In this document: in pieces, positions 1 through 11,944 of the stretch
Layout of the letters: each line of letters starts with the position of its first letter
How positions within the stretch are numbered: position 1 is the first letter of the stretch
Source of the DNA: Ganoderma boninense
Lineage: Eukaryota; Basidiomycota; Agaricomycetes; Polyporales; Polyporaceae
DNA length: 64,000 nucleotides
Direction of reading: 5' to 3'
NCBI GenBank assembly: GCA_002900995.3
Contig: CM035307.1
Location: forward strand, 744,001 to 808,000
Program-made: the position numbers and the translations under genes
Notes under the pieces: model-generated
What the model saw: the letters and a program-made list of their open reading frames with translations, nothing else
Told to the model about the DNA's origin: nothing
Databases searched by the model: none

Positions 1-650
1 AGGAGATATCGGGTCGGCGGTCGTCGTGGGACTCATGGGTACGAGTCCGGGTGAGCTTTAAGTTGTGGGGACCATCGTGAACGTCCTTGGGGAGAGTGAC
101 GTGGGGAGCCCCGGGTTTTGGTTGTGATGCTACATGGCCGTGAGCGTCGTCGGGGATGGCGATGGTAGACGTTTCGCTATGAGGTATCGACGGCGATTGC
201 ATGACGAACCGAGACCACAAGGGAAAAAGAGAAAGAGAAAAGGAGACAGGGAACGGGAACCGAGGCAACCGAGAATAAAGAACCAGGGATCCGATGCATT
301 TTCCTTATATACGGGCAGCAAATGGACGGAGGTGTACGGACGAAGAAAGGCTCGCTTGTTTCGGCGCCGTCGGAGGGACTGCAAGGATGAGCAACGCGAA
401 CATCCTCCGGGTAACAGCGCCGCCGGCGACCGGCTTGTCACGATAGACAAGTATGGAAGGTATACCCATTAAATTTTAAGTTAACATTTGTAGGTCCGTG
501 TCCGGGATGTTTCCGAAAAGGATGCATTGGAGTGCCACCTTGGAGCCACCTGCGCGCATTCCGTCCCCTCCCGTGAGCATATAGTCGGCCGCAGACGAAC
601 TGAAGGGACTCACCTAAGCCAATGTACGCTTCTGGGCATAGCTTGTGTGA
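1..650. other. Left edge, no supported gene
   Basis: Open frames exist on both strands here, but none shows a recognisable domain, a plausible splice structure or continuity with the next gene. The stretch may hold the promoter of the gene starting at 651, or the end of a gene lying outside the window. Confidence 0.4.
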
Positions 651-1274
651 ATGAGCGTCGAAAGCGCTCGAAAATGCCGGCAACGACTAGAAAACGCGAT
701 ACGAGACACCCGGAAGAACGTGGAGGAGATGGCGGTGGTGTCGGAAGGAGATGCATTAGACGCCCTCCATGCGGTCTGGACCGGGTGGGCCCGGAACTCG
801 CGCAGATGGGGCCTTCCAGATTTGGCGATTATCTCCAAACCCGCCCGTCGCCCTCCGCCTCTCGCACTGGCCACCATCCCGCCCCCTCCCGCCCAGCATT
901 TTCATCGACGACCCTGTCCAGCCCACGCCTCCGAGGATCTCTGAAACCTACGCCGCTTGGCGACGTGCCTCTCGCTTACATGCATCCGCCTGACACTTTG
1001 TATATTGGCTAGCACAAGCTGAAGTTTTTCAGACTCAGGAGACACGTTTGAGCTTAATCCCAGAGAGCAATACTCCGCAACATTTGTATATTCCATTCCA
1101 GCCCGAGCTATCACGCAGGCCAAGATAATCGGTGCCGCGTCCGAGTCCGACACCGACGACATCGTTGCCCTCCGATACGCCTTCGCGCCGCTCGCGGAAC
1201 GGCCCAGGGCTGAGGGCTCCCCGACGGATACCTCTGGCAGTAAGTTCCCGTCAGTCTCACCCGCGCGCTGCTAA
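651..1274 (+). CDS. Unassigned small protein, two exons, probable frame break
   Basis: I do not recognise this gene. An ATG at 651 opens a helix-forming N-terminus (MSVESARKC...) that reads into DALHAVWTGWARNSRRWG and then a proline-rich stretch. Near 835-860 the sensible reading moves to another frame (IFIDDPVQPTPPRISETYAAW). That frame reaches a GTGCCT donor after 964; the TTTTTCAG acceptor before 1033 joins in phase to an exon rich in acidic and Ala/Ser residues, ending at TAA 1272-1274. A GTAAGT at 1240 could instead start a second intron. The one-base break resembles those in other genes of the window. The composition and phase-consistent splice support real coding DNA; function is unknown. 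Confidence 0.4.
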
Positions 1275-1550
1275 CGTAAAAACCCCTCTCGGTCTGCTTC
1301 CGCGAGAAGCCATCGATGCATCTTGCCATCTTCTGCGGTATCAACGGAGATCGCTGAAATCTTCGCGGCCGTCCCACGAACGATATGCTCAATCAAGCAA
1401 CGGTGGACCGACAAGAACCACAGCATAGCCGCACTCCGGTCTTTCAAAATCGGTCGCCCGCTCACGTCACCCACTGCCACCCACTCCCGAAGGCCGCAGC
1501 CGATCGATATCGCATCGCGAGTTCGAGGACACCACACTCCGACTCCGACA

Positions 1551-2535
1551 ATGGCTGCAAGCCTCGATCTCGTCACGCCTTATTTCCCGGTATACGGCCC
1601 CTCCGATCGCCCTGTCACTCGTTCCGGCGTCCTCGACCATATCATATCCGCCATCCTGGGGGGCAACAGCCCCGTCCTCGAGCCTGGCGAGGAGTGGCCG
1701 CGTTGCGCGCAATGCGACTCCCATCTCATCCCGTACATCCAGATCAACCTCTCCTGTCATCAGACACCCGAGGAGTTCCGCGAGAAGCTTGGGCTCGGGA
1801 CGGAGCCGCAGTCGCAGTCGCAGTCACGGTCGGACCCTGCCAATGGAGAGATTCGCCCGACTACGGTCTTCCAGGTGCTCGTCTGCGCCGAAGACGAGAG
1901 CGTTGCGTGCTTTGACCAGACCGTTGTCAGCGATCCGGAGGGCGGTGCTTGGCGCGTCCGTGTGCTGCATGTGGAGACCGTGGATACGGACGCGATCGAG
2001 AAGATGCGTAGCGATATGGACCCGGACAAGTTTTTCATCAGCCACCGCGTCATCACGCACTGGACACCTGGCCAGCCGGAGGTCGAGCACGAGGAGGTAA
2101 ACTGGGACATCGACAAAGAGCTGTATGAGCAGCACAAGCCTGCGTGGGGCCTGAAGCTTCTCGGCTGGCCCGTTCGGGGTGAGTGGTTTTGCAGCTCACA
2201 ATGGCTTGGCGGTATTTACTTTCTGACCTTCCGGCCAGGCAAATTCTACACATCCCGCGAAGAATGCTCTGCGGTTCAGCCTGGCGAGACCGCACACTAC
2301 GACTGGCGCTGCCTTATCCAGCTTGGCACTCATGAACCGTACAACCCGGAGGTATGTTCTCACAGGGTTGAGGGTAATATGTAGATAAGGGCCAGCATGG
2401 CTAAAGCGTTTCGCGTTAACGACGCAGGAGGGCGAGGCCCCGCCAACGGCCCTGGAAAGTGTGGGTAACACGTTCGTGAACCAATGCGTGCAGCACCCAG
2501 GGGAGTTTAGCATGTCGATAAGCGGGAACTGGTAG
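1551..2535 (+). CDS. DUF1963-like protein
   Basis: Two exons, 1551-2351 and 2428-2535, join in phase 0 across a 76-base GT-AG intron and give 302 residues. The N-terminal third has the paired motif WPRCAQCDSHL followed by a conserved-looking IQINLSC strand, and a cysteine-containing FQVLVCAEDESVACF strand follows. The C-terminus has a YDWRCLIQLGTH strand, then an exon ending in MSISGNW. This order (W-x-x-C-x-x-C near the start, repeated beta strands, a final G-rich strand) fits the DUF1963/YwqG-like fold, whose biochemical role is not established. A Q/S repeat (QSQSQSRS) near residue 85 is probably a disordered loop. The ATG at 1551 was chosen because the in-frame upstream extension is low in family character. 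Family assignment is by eye. Confidence 0.72.
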
Positions 2536-2717
2536 CTGGCAACCCTGCAGGGGAAAACGGTACCTCCCCCCTGACGCTTCTGCGAATGTATGAGCAATGT
2601 CCATGGTCCAGAAGTTCTAGCTTTCTACCCGTACAGCCCCGACCCCTGCTATATGATGTGTGGTATGAAGAATGGCATCCTAATAAAACCATAAATACCA
2701 AACCTCCTCACAGCCCT

Positions 2718-5700
2718 CTACGGCTTGAACGCGTTCCATGCCTCGTTCAGCGTGCCAAACACCCCGTTCGCGATCATCCGCTGCTCCAGCGTCGTGTTCT
2801 TCACGTTCAGCTACGACCCCGATCGCAAGCAGTTCAGTTCGTCAGCGTCCGCCCGCCCAGCAAGCCAAGCCGGCATTTGTCAACCAACGCACCTTGTCCG
2901 GATGCAGCTTCGCGATCGCCTTGGTATACCTAATCTTGACTTGGCTCGGGCTCACCAGCTCGTGGATCCCGACCTTCTGCCACCCGAGCGCGGGCCAGAG
3001 CACCGTGTCCAGGCTCGCGATCAGCGCGCGGATGTTGTTCTCCTTGCCCGCCTTCCACGCGCCCAGCTTCGCGTCCACCGCATCCTTGAGCTCCGCCCTC
3101 TGCTGGTCCTCCGCCTCTGCCGCCCGGTTCTGCGCCTGCACCCTGTTCAGCGCCTCCGAGGGCGGCGTCGGCACCCTCGATCTCGGTTTCGGTTTCGGCG
3201 TCGGTTTTGGTGTCGGTTTCGCAGAGGGGGGCTTGAGAGGCTGCGCGCCCCCGTTCGCACTCGCGTCGGCGTTGAGCATGCGCCGACAGCGCCCGATGCC
3301 CGTGACGGCCTCGGCGCGCGCGCGCCCCGCGAACTCCGTGCCCGCGACGACCTCCCAGTCCGCACGCGCGAAGCTCCCACTTCTCGCGGCCCTCGTGCGC
3401 CTCCGCGCGGCGGCGGAACGCCTTGACGAGCGCGTCCGCGAGGTCGACGCCCGCGCCCTCGTCCTCCCGCGTCACCTTCGCCTCGCGCGCGGGGTGGTAC
3501 GCGGGCCCGATGAGCGCGATCGCGGCCGTGCAGTCGGCCACGGCGCCCGGGGGCGTCGCCGTTCTTGAGCCGCGTGAGCGCGCGATTGTTCAGCAGCGGC
3601 ACGAGCAGGAGGTGCTGCGCGGGCAGCGCGGCGAGCGCGGCCGTGTAGAACGTCTCGGCCTCGCCGTACTGGCCGAGCTTGAACTTCTCGGTGCCCAGCG
3701 CCTTCTGCTGCGCGGAGGCGGCGATGGCGGACGGGGAGGCGGAGACGCAGGTGCGCTGGACGAGCGCGGGCGGGGAGGGCGCGCGTGTGGGGGGTGTGGG
3801 TCTTGATGGGGCTGGGGCGGCTGGAGCGGGAGTGGACGCTTCTGACTGTCCGCGAGAAGGCGTCTTGCGGCGCCATGGTGAGACATACACTGAAGGCCCG
3901 TCCTCCACGAGCAGGTTCCCAGTCTTGAAGCGGGATGCAGGGCTCTCCGCAGCCTGCGGTGGAGGCTCCTTTGCACGCGGGGACGGCTGTCTCGGCTGGG
4001 GACGGCTTGGCTGCGAGGGCTCTTCGTCGTCGGAGTCTCTGAACCCGCCACTAGCGTGAACGTCGTCGGGAGCGTGTCCGGCTTCAGCTGCGTCCTGCAT
4101 CCACTTCGGTCGCCCGTTCCTGCGGGGACCATCCTCAGCGTTCGGCCGAGACGGGCCCGTCGCCGTGACACGTTCCTCATACACGCGCTGCACCCGCTCC
4201 CTGCCCTCCTTCCAGAACGCGTTCGCGCGGGTGAACATGTTCATGCCGATCTCGCTGGCCTGTGAGAATAAGCTTGTCTGCCTGCTCCTGAAGGTTCCGC
4301 TGCGCATCTCCCCTCGGGGGAGGAGTGCCATCGGGTTGTGGGCGGTCGCGAGTCGGGCGTTGCTGTCGCAAACGAGGAGCATCAATTCCGTCTTCGTCGT
4401 CTGAGCCGTAATCTAGTCTCCGTCTGGGTCCGCGTTGCTGCCTGCGTTGAGGTTCTTCCCGGTGCTCGGGCGGAGGCGACGACGACGCTGCACCATTCGC
4501 AAGAAGCGTCTCCAGCGCAGCCTGTACGTCAAGGCCAGTATCTGTAGCCGCCAGCGCGATACGGGCTTGTTGCACCGAGAAGCCCATTTCAACTATCTGA
4601 CCGAGCAGATGGGGTGGTGGCGATACTGCGCGCGATCTCTGCCCAGACTGCGGAAGTTGAGGGGAGGGGGTATCTCGGACAATGCGCTTCTAAAATGGGA
4701 GATACAGTAAGCTGTGGTTCAAAACGCAGGGTAGCATACAAGCTAGAACAATCCGTCGAAAAGCCGTTAGAAAGTCAGCTCCGCGCAATTACATCCGCAA
4801 GACTCCACGCTGGGCGGCGTTCTCCTTCAACTACCCACCATCCGTCATGTAGCCGAAGAGAAGGGCAAGGCCCATGCGTGTCCGTGACACAACGTGCGCA
4901 AATTCAAACCCTCCCATGAATAATGTTTGCAATATCCAGACGGACAATTTTGATATGTAAAAATAGGCAACGACGTACCGCTTGCAGCTGTTCCACTGGC
5001 TTTCCCAGATCACCGAGGATATCATCCTCATCACCCGACTGCTCGCCCAACCTCATGAACATCAGCTATATCGCAGTCACCTGAAAGCAACAGAAGTAGT
5101 CTTAGAATACACAGGTTTCGCGTCTTCCCAGTCTGGGCAGCGGCAGGACGAGTAGCGGGACCGGACTCGAAGTCGTCCCTTGTTTCCGCGAAAAGCAGGT
5201 CCAAGTTGGAGCTGTGGCATGCGGCCCGTTCGAAGGACATTTGGACGCATAGGGGAGATAGCGCACGCGGACGGCTTCGTCGCCGTGAAGTCGCCGAGCC
5301 AGTTGTCGTCTGCAGGAAGTGGAGGCTGGGGGGATCTAACATGGAAGCGGACAATTCTGATATGCAAAAATAGGGAATGACGTACCGCTTGCAGCTGTTC
5401 CACCGGCTTTCCCAGATCACCGAGGATGTCATCCTCATCACCCGACTGCTCGCCCAACAACCCGTCCTCCCTGCCCCCAAAGTCGAAGTCACCGAGCGTG
5501 TCGTTCCGCGACTTCGTCGGATCATGGCAGATGGAGGTAGACGACTTCGTGGGCATGCTGGAGGCTCCTCCCAGCGCATCGAGCCCTGCCCATGCGCTCG
5601 AGACTTGGGCAGCGGGAGTTTTCGTCTGTGCAGCGCTAGCTTGTTTCTGCTTCTCCACGAGTGCAGCCCGTTGCGCTATGGTGAGATTTGCGCCGTGCGG

Positions 5701-6029
5701 ACCTGACCCAGACGGGAACGATCCCGAGAGCAGACCGCTGAACGCATCGGCCCCCCGTCCACCACCATTTGGAGCGGTGTTGTTCGCCTTCTGAACAGGC
5801 CGCGCGGGAAGGTTGCCCCCGGAGTGGATGATTGGGCGGGGGTCGTGGCACGGGTGCTCACCGATGAGGACGAACCTGCCGCTGCCAGCATGGAGAACAC
5901 ATCGTTCTGCGGCTTGCGCTGGGCCGACATAATAGGAGTAGCTGCGGCCATGGCGCCGAGTTTTCGAGGAGCCTCCGCAGGCTTGGAGGCCCCGGTTGAG
6001 TTCCAGAGATCGGCGAAGGCGTCGGACAT
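2718..6029 (-). CDS. SWA2: Auxilin-like J-domain protein (UBA-TPR-J), frame-broken
   Basis: Likely clathrin-uncoating cochaperone of the Swa2/auxilin type, recruiting Hsc70 to coated vesicles. Exon 1 (6029-5862, MSDAFADLWNST) and exon 2 (5790-5386) join in phase 0 and carry acidic, G-D-F/D-L-L-like segments. A UBA domain follows at about 4600-4500 (IVEMGFSVQQARIALAATD), then a low-complexity linker, TPR helices around 3720-3430 (GTEKFKLGQYGEAETFYTAAL), and a C-terminal J domain with the diagnostic HPD (AIAKLHPDK, end of exon at 2893). The last exon, 2810-2718, encodes the family-typical tail ending LNEAWNAFKP. Three single-base frame breaks interrupt an otherwise clear homology, near 4257-4270, 3546-3553 and 3366-3375. 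A 110-base exon/intron segment is duplicated near 4941-5050 and 5348-5457, so the exons between 5385 and 4689 are uncertain. It is divergent from the gene at 6378. Confidence 0.8.
4941..5050. repeat. Copy B of 110-base duplication inside the auxilin-like gene
   Basis: About 94% identical without gaps to 5348-5457. It contains the coding strand for SGDEDDILGDLGKPVEQLQA, the splice donor and about 40 bases of intron. A stop codon lies in frame just upstream on the minus strand, so the copy can be used only if an acceptor after that stop is chosen. Confidence 0.85.
5348..5457. repeat. Copy A of 110-base duplication inside the auxilin-like gene
   Basis: This is the in-frame version. It forms the end of exon 2 (minus strand) and the start of the following intron, with donor GTACGT at 5385-5380. 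Copy B lies 407 bases downstream in gene direction. Confidence 0.85.
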
Positions 6030-6377
6030 TGCGCAAGTAGAGGTTGGGTAGCCTGAGAGTTCGACCGGATTTTGGAGGTCTTCCGGGGTTCGTGGTCGTC
6101 AGTAGTCGTCAGACAGAAGACCTGTGGTTAAGCAGAAGGAGGAAATACTGCGCCCGCCAACGCGGGGGCATAGGGGCAGCGGAACCCTGGCGATGTTAGG
6201 GCTGCCGGGCTGCGCAGGCGTCGCTCGACAGATGCAGGAAGCGCCCGTACTGATCGGGAACGTCCGTCGGTGCGTCGGGCGCTCCGGATGATCTGCACCG
6301 ACTCCCGAGGTCCGAGGATGCGGGTCGCGTCGGGAACCACCTCTTGCTGGTGGCACGCATACAGCCTGTCCTCTTGC
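6030..6377. promoter_or_regulatory. Divergent promoter, auxilin-like gene / MSM1
   Basis: A 348-base interval separates the start codons of two head-to-head housekeeping genes. No convincing TATA box was seen. The interval must hold both 5' leaders and probably a shared bidirectional promoter; this is inferred from gene orientation only. Confidence 0.5.
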
Positions 6378-8388
6378 ATGCTTTCTCTCCGTCTTGTCCG
6401 TCTTCTGTCTCGACGACATTGCACACCATGGTCTCGTAGATCCTACTCCGACTCTTCCGTGGGAGACGCAAAACCGTACTACATTACAACACCTATATTC
6501 TATCCTAATGCTGGTACGCATTCTTTGTCCGTGCGCTCTTAGATTTTGCTCAACCGCATATGGCCCAGCTCCGCATATCGGTCATTTGCATTCTCTCGTA
6601 ATCGCAGATATCCTGGCACGACACGCCAAACTTTCAAACCCGAAACGACCTGTCCATTTCGTGACTGGCACGGATGAACATGGGCTGAAGATTCAAAACG
6701 CTGCCAAGGCAAAGGGGATGGATCCTCTCGCATTTTGTGACGAGTTGAGCGAACATTTCCGCGTATGTGCATTCTCGGCTTCGCTCGTCAACGCTTTCGC
6801 ACATTCAAGCCCTCTCCACCAAGGTAGAATCTCACTCAAAAGGCCGATGCTAGCAATACACGGTTCACCCGTACGACAGAGCAGCAGCACTGTGACGCGG
6901 TGTCCCATCTGTGGGTATGTGTTTCCATCTACATCGCATGTGCGCATACACCGACACTATTGTCTCCAAGAAAGAGCTGGACGCGAAGGGGCTCATCTAC
7001 AAGGGCAGCCACGCAGGGTGGTACTCCGTCTCTGACGAGACGTTCTACCCATCCATGCAAGTAGCCAAGCAAGAGAAGGACGGAGTGGAGTACCACATCT
7101 CCACCACTTCTGGTTCACGCGTCGAGTGGCAGGAAGAGGAAAACTACAAGTTCCGTCTCTCCGCCTTCCGAGAATCCTTGGCTGCGCACTTCTCGGCTCA
7201 CCCCGACGCGATATACCCACCACAGCATCATACAGATATCCTAGCCGCCCTGCAGGAGCCCCTGGAAGACCTGTCCATCTCTCGCAAGCGCTCTCGTCTG
7301 TCGTGGGGCATTCCTGTCCCAAACGACCCAGAACACACCGTTTACGTCTGGATCGACGCCCTCACGGTCTACCTGTCCTCTGTCGGTTACCCATGGAGGA
7401 CAACTGGCGGCGACGGCCGGTCCGCAGGCTGGCCTCCCAACGTACAAGTCATCGGGAAGGATATTCTCCGGTACACCAACCTCGCAATCCACGCACATAT
7501 GCACCGCGAATGCTCATCTTTGCTACAGGTTCCACGCGATCTACTTTCCCGCAATGCTGCAAGCCCTAGGTTTGCCGCTTAGCACGCGGCTGCTCGCGCA
7601 CTCGCACTGGACTGTCGACCGCGCCAAGATGTCCAAGTCCGTCGGCAACGTCGCAGACCCGATTAAGGCGATCGACGAGTTTGGCATAGATCTGGTTCGC
7701 TACTATCTCGCACGCGTAGGGGGCCGCTTCAAAGACGACGTCGGTGCGTATCTCTAGCGCGAAGCCCCGACAGTTCGCATACTAACCGTGTGCATAGACT
7801 GGTCGCAGGAACAGCTTCAGAAACACAGCAGAGAGATCATCTCGCTCCTCGGCAACCTCTTCATGCGTGCCACATCCGCGAAGATCATGAAGAAGGTCGC
7901 GGCAGCAAAGCAGCCCGACGTGACACTCATCTCCAAGTCGAGCGTGTTCGCGCCGTTGTTGTCGCGTCTGAAACCGCTCGCGCACGAGGTCGATGTGCAG
8001 ATCCAGGGATTCCAGCTGGCGGACGCCGTCGAGTCGATCGTGCTTGCGTTGCAAGAGGTACATCCGTTTCGGTCTAGTATGTAGGTTTGCCCACGGCCGA
8101 TGTTAACCACCTTTCTAGGCAAACCTGCTCATGACGCAAGCGGCGCCCTGGGCGAAGGAGACGCCCGTCTCTGTGGCAGCAGACGTTCAGGCGCTCGTGT
8201 TCGAAACACTCAGGCAGTCGGCGATCCTCCTTCAGCCGATTATGCCGGGGAAGGCGATGCTGCTGTTAGACTCGCTTGGAGTGCCCGCGTCGCAGCGCAC
8301 CATGGCGGACGCTACGTTCGGCAGGGGAGGGCTGGGTGAGATACGTCCTGGTGTCCGGTTATTCAATGTGGATATGTCGAAGTTGTGA
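6378..8388 (+). CDS. MSM1: Mitochondrial methionyl-tRNA synthetase
   Basis: Charges mitochondrial tRNA-Met. Seven exons (6378-6513, 6569-6762, 6828-6914, 6971-7470, 7529-7743, 7798-8057, 8119-8388) join in phase through GT-AG introns of 54-65 bases and give 553 residues. The N-terminus MLSLRLVRLLSRRHC is an Arg-rich presequence for mitochondrial import. The class I HIGH signature appears as APHIGHLHSL, split from YYITTPIFYPN by intron 1. GTDEHGLKIQ, VYVWIDAL, IGKDILRFHAIYFPA and the KMSKS loop (DRAKMSKSVGNV) all match the class Ia MetRS core. The C-terminal helical anticodon-binding domain ends LFNVDMSKL. Length and the lack of a zinc-type insertion suit an organellar enzyme. The reading frame is fully open, unlike its divergent neighbour. 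Confidence 0.95.
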
Positions 8389-9134
8389 TGGCAATGGCAC
8401 CTTTCAACCCAGCTCGCAAGAGTCTTGTTGGAGACCCCGAATCGACCACCGTGAGGATGAACACAGCCTTTCGCTGACAAGTTACAGATAGGCCGGCAAA
8501 TGTGATGAACGTTGAGCGAAGAGGATCTGTGGTCTCGAGTTGGCAACATGTGAAGGTGAGGCCCTTTCGTCGCCCTAGACGCGTGTTGAACTCGACACCG
8601 ATGTACTGTAGCCGCATTCAAGGGCGCCTCCTCGAAACCATCCACGGAGGCATTTTGTGAGTCAGCAACTGACGACATGGCAGCCTATCTTAGATGTGCA
8701 CCACGCGATGGGGTGGGGATCCGCGCTCCTCAGATCCTCACCTTCACCTCCACAGATGAGTAGTCTAAGAAAAGATTCGGGGAGCATGGGCAATCCAACG
8801 GGAGCAGAATACTTGGCAACACACCGTAGGTGTAGCCAACCCCGGCGGTGTCGAAGGTGGGGCCACCAAGGACATCGGCGTGGCCTGATCGAGATCGATA
8901 CCAAACACCGATCGGTGGACAAAACATTTAGGGGCGGACCGTTCTCGTCCGTCGCGGGGTAAGTGTGATATCTCCTCGACGACCTCCGTAGGCGCCCTGC
9001 AGAGGGACAAGCAAATGTGCCCCCTGTGTCGTGTGCAGCACTCGAACGCTCCCCTCATGAAGGTCGCACTGTCGCCTCGGACGCAGGCAGCTTCTCTCCC
9101 GACCACCACGCGACGGGCCGCCCCCAGGCTGCAT
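8389..9134. other. Intergenic, 3' end of MSM1 and upstream of membrane protein
   Basis: Only short, unspliced open frames without recognisable motifs. It probably holds the MSM1 3' UTR and the promoter of the next plus-strand gene. Confidence 0.5.
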
Positions 9135-11334
9135 ATGGTTGATCCCGCCTCGCTTCACGTCCTCTTCCCGCGCGCATCCCTAGGGCTAGGTCTGACTTGG
9201 GGAGCATTTCTCATCGGAACGGCCATCTGCGTATTGTGAGTTGTCCATCCTGTCTCGTTTTATGGAATGGCGGGGCTCACGGGTGTCCTAGTTTGAACGT
9301 GTTTGCGTTGATATTTGCGTACAAGTATTTTACCCTATATCCGACGGATGCCCCGTTCCTCAGATGGATGGTCATCGTCATCCTGTACGTGGACTGTATC
9401 ATCTATCTCGGCGGTGTCCTGACTCTGGCGTAGGCCCATTGATTTCTTTCCAGACCTTCGTTAACGTCTACACGTGGTACGTGTCTCGGGATCATCATCT
9501 CGCCCACCTCGCTGTCCCCTTCAATCGTAATAATCATGTTGACTGACGTCGCATCAGCTATTGGCATCTCGTCACGAACCACGCAAACCCTGACTCGCTC
9601 ATTCTCGAAAACTGGTGAGTCGTATTCGATCTGGGACGAAGTCAGTGATATCCACGCGGCGCTCCAGGTCCTTTGTCGCGTTCGGCCCTGCTTGCGTAAG
9701 TGATTGGTTGCTCGTTTATGTCCCTGTCTCACACAATTGAAAACATGTCGTCTCTAGGTGGTGACGATCGTCCTCTGCCAGCTGTAAGACCATGATTCCT
9801 TCCTTCCTTCCGTCGTGTTCAATGCCCCGCTGACTCGACCACTCTCAGGTTTTATGCCCATCGGGTGTTCCGTCGTATGTGTCTCTCAACCTCGAATGTA
9901 CACGACATTCTTACGTCCTTCTAGTGGGTGGTCTTTACCGGTGGTGCGCCTTCCTGGCGGTGGGTACCTTCGATTATTCATTGTGCAGTTCAAGTCAAGT
10001 CAAAATTCACTATTTCATACCTCCAGGTCCTTGGAATGGTGACTTCTTTTGGTCAGTATCACCTCCTTAACAATATTGGTGTCCTTTGTTTTATATTATG
10101 TTATGGTCATCTAGGAATTGGTAACGGTATGTGGATATACTTCTTCTTTTTTGCCTTTTGAAATCGAACTCAACGCCTGGATTAGCATTGACAATCGAAT
10201 CGTAAACGTCCAAGCAGGTCTTTGTTTGTTGGCGTTGTATACTAACCTGCACACTCTTCCTAGCGTTCTTTTGCCAAACTTCCTTGGATTGCAACCCCTC
10301 AATGTTCGTCGACTCCGACGCGCCCCGTATTTAGTGACGTTTTACTGATGATTCCAATCACAGTGGATGGTCGCGAGCATATACGGGGCAATCATGTCCA
10401 CGGATGTCATCCTGTCATGTTCGCTCGTGTTCATGCTGTGGCGACGACGTAGTGGCCACAAGGAGTGCGCGTCCGCCCGAGTGCCTGTTGCGGACGCAAC
10501 AAATGTTGATGCAATTATGAGCAGGACAGACACCGTCATTGCAAGCATCATTGCGTACACAATCTCATCCGGTATGCCATGCATGATCTTGTCTGTTGTC
10601 TTCAGATTGCTCACGCTCTCTCTTCAGGTGTCCTGTTCACGTAGGTGCTAGTGTGCCGATACCACCAGTGCGAGAGATTAATTTTTCGGTCAACAGGTGT
10701 CTTGGAGTCCTCCTCTTCGTATTCGTAAGCTCCAGATTGGCTCATTCGCACACGCGACGCGCTAATCGCGTCTCAGGCCCTCGTCGAACACGGAAACCTC
10801 ATTTTCTGCGCGATACAAGCATTTGGCGTACAAGGCGCGTGTCCACAGCCGTCCGCTCGATCCCCACCGTCGCAGTCTGACTGAATGCTGCCACAGTGTA
10901 CTTCCTCTCGATGCTAACAGCGTACGTTCGACCCCTCATCCGGTGGACATCCGCCTCACACGTGATTGATTGATCTCCCAGACTTATTCTCCGGAAAGCG
11001 TTTGCGGGCCGCATGAGGAGAGATGACGAGTTGCCGACGGCGGCATTCAACCTGAAGGACAACCAGGACGGCCGGGGGCGTCATAGACATGAGGTAGGGC
11101 CCCGCCATTCCTCCCACCGAGCTTCACGGACAGACGGTCTCACCGGCTTCTCCCCTCGTCACGCCATCTTAGGATCAGCCAGAAGGCCCGAAGCTGTCGA
11201 CCATCGCGTTCGTCCCTGCGGTTGGGGCGGACAGCATGGGCAGCACCTCGGGGGGGATGGCGTCGTCGACGATGGGCCAGGGAAGCTCCCAAGACGCGTT
11301 CGAGTCGACAGACCAGACCGCGATTTCCGTCTGA
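9135..11334 (+). CDS. Multi-pass membrane protein, DUF6534-like
   Basis: Integral membrane protein of the large basidiomycete-specific family related to DUF6534; no biochemical function is established. I resolve exons 9135-9235, 9292-9388, 9454-9476, 9558-9614, 9668-9695, 9758-9783 and 9849-9874 at the 5' side (start MVDPASLHVLF; YWHLVTNHANPD; SFVAFGPAC), giving the first helices. Exons between 9875 and about 10370 could not be fixed. The 3' side encodes WMVASIYGAIMSTDVILS, RTDTVIASIIAYTISSG, a VLFVFALVEHGNLIF-like helix, and MLTALILRKAFAGRM (end of exon at 10921 into 10982-11093). A last exon, 11173-11334, holds a Ser/Gly/Thr-rich cytoplasmic tail ending DQTAISV. Exons as short as 23-28 bases are typical of this family. 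The join at about 10840-10896 needs a non-canonical donor or a different exon limit. Confidence 0.72.
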
Positions 11335-11944
11335 CGTGGACTTGCTTTTTCGCACTTGGGGTGGTTGGACGTTTTCGGGTTGGACTCCTTGCATTTGCAT
11401 CGCATCGCATGGTTTTTGATACCTGTCAGTATCTCGGTGTATCTATACTCATACTAGTAGGGGTCGTGTTTACCTATAATTCCTGTGTAGCCTTATGAAT
11501 GGATCGATCGGGGACTTCCAATTCGCCAGGCTCGAACGTTTTTGAGGCCATCTGAGGGCGAGGACGACGACCAGTCTGTTCCGTATCGCACCCGTGAACG
11601 GACTTGCCGCGCTGAGACATGGGAAGGTGTAGAAGAACATGGTGTGGACAAACCGACTCTACCCTGAGTTTGATATGATGGCGCTCATGATCCTTTCACT
11701 ACAGCCCTCTCTCCTCCGTGCAGCCGGTCACGGGTCATCCACCGCAGCCCCCTAGACATCGGTTTTCGCAGTCCAGACCGTCGTTTGGTCGATCTGTCGT
11801 CCTTCCCACTCGTGACTCATATCCTCCCCCGGTTCTCCCTCCCAGGACAGCATCCTCCCGCGACCGTGAACAATGGCATCATACATGGCACATACAACAT
11901 GGAACCGAACTGAGAACGTAGTACACATAAACATCGGTTCATAC
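11335..11944. other. Convergent intergenic region
   Basis: Lies between the 3' ends of the membrane-protein gene and the first HET gene. No supported coding sequence; both 3' UTRs and terminators are expected here. Confidence 0.5.

Noticed and set aside
134..472. 112-codon plus-strand open frame at the left edge
   Set aside because: Arg/Lys-rich composition throughout, no splice partner and an equally long frame on the other strand; reads as a chance frame in GC-rich DNA.
3423..3806. Plus-strand open frames opposite the auxilin-like gene
   Set aside because: Antisense shadows of the GC-rich TPR and linker coding sequence; no motif of their own.
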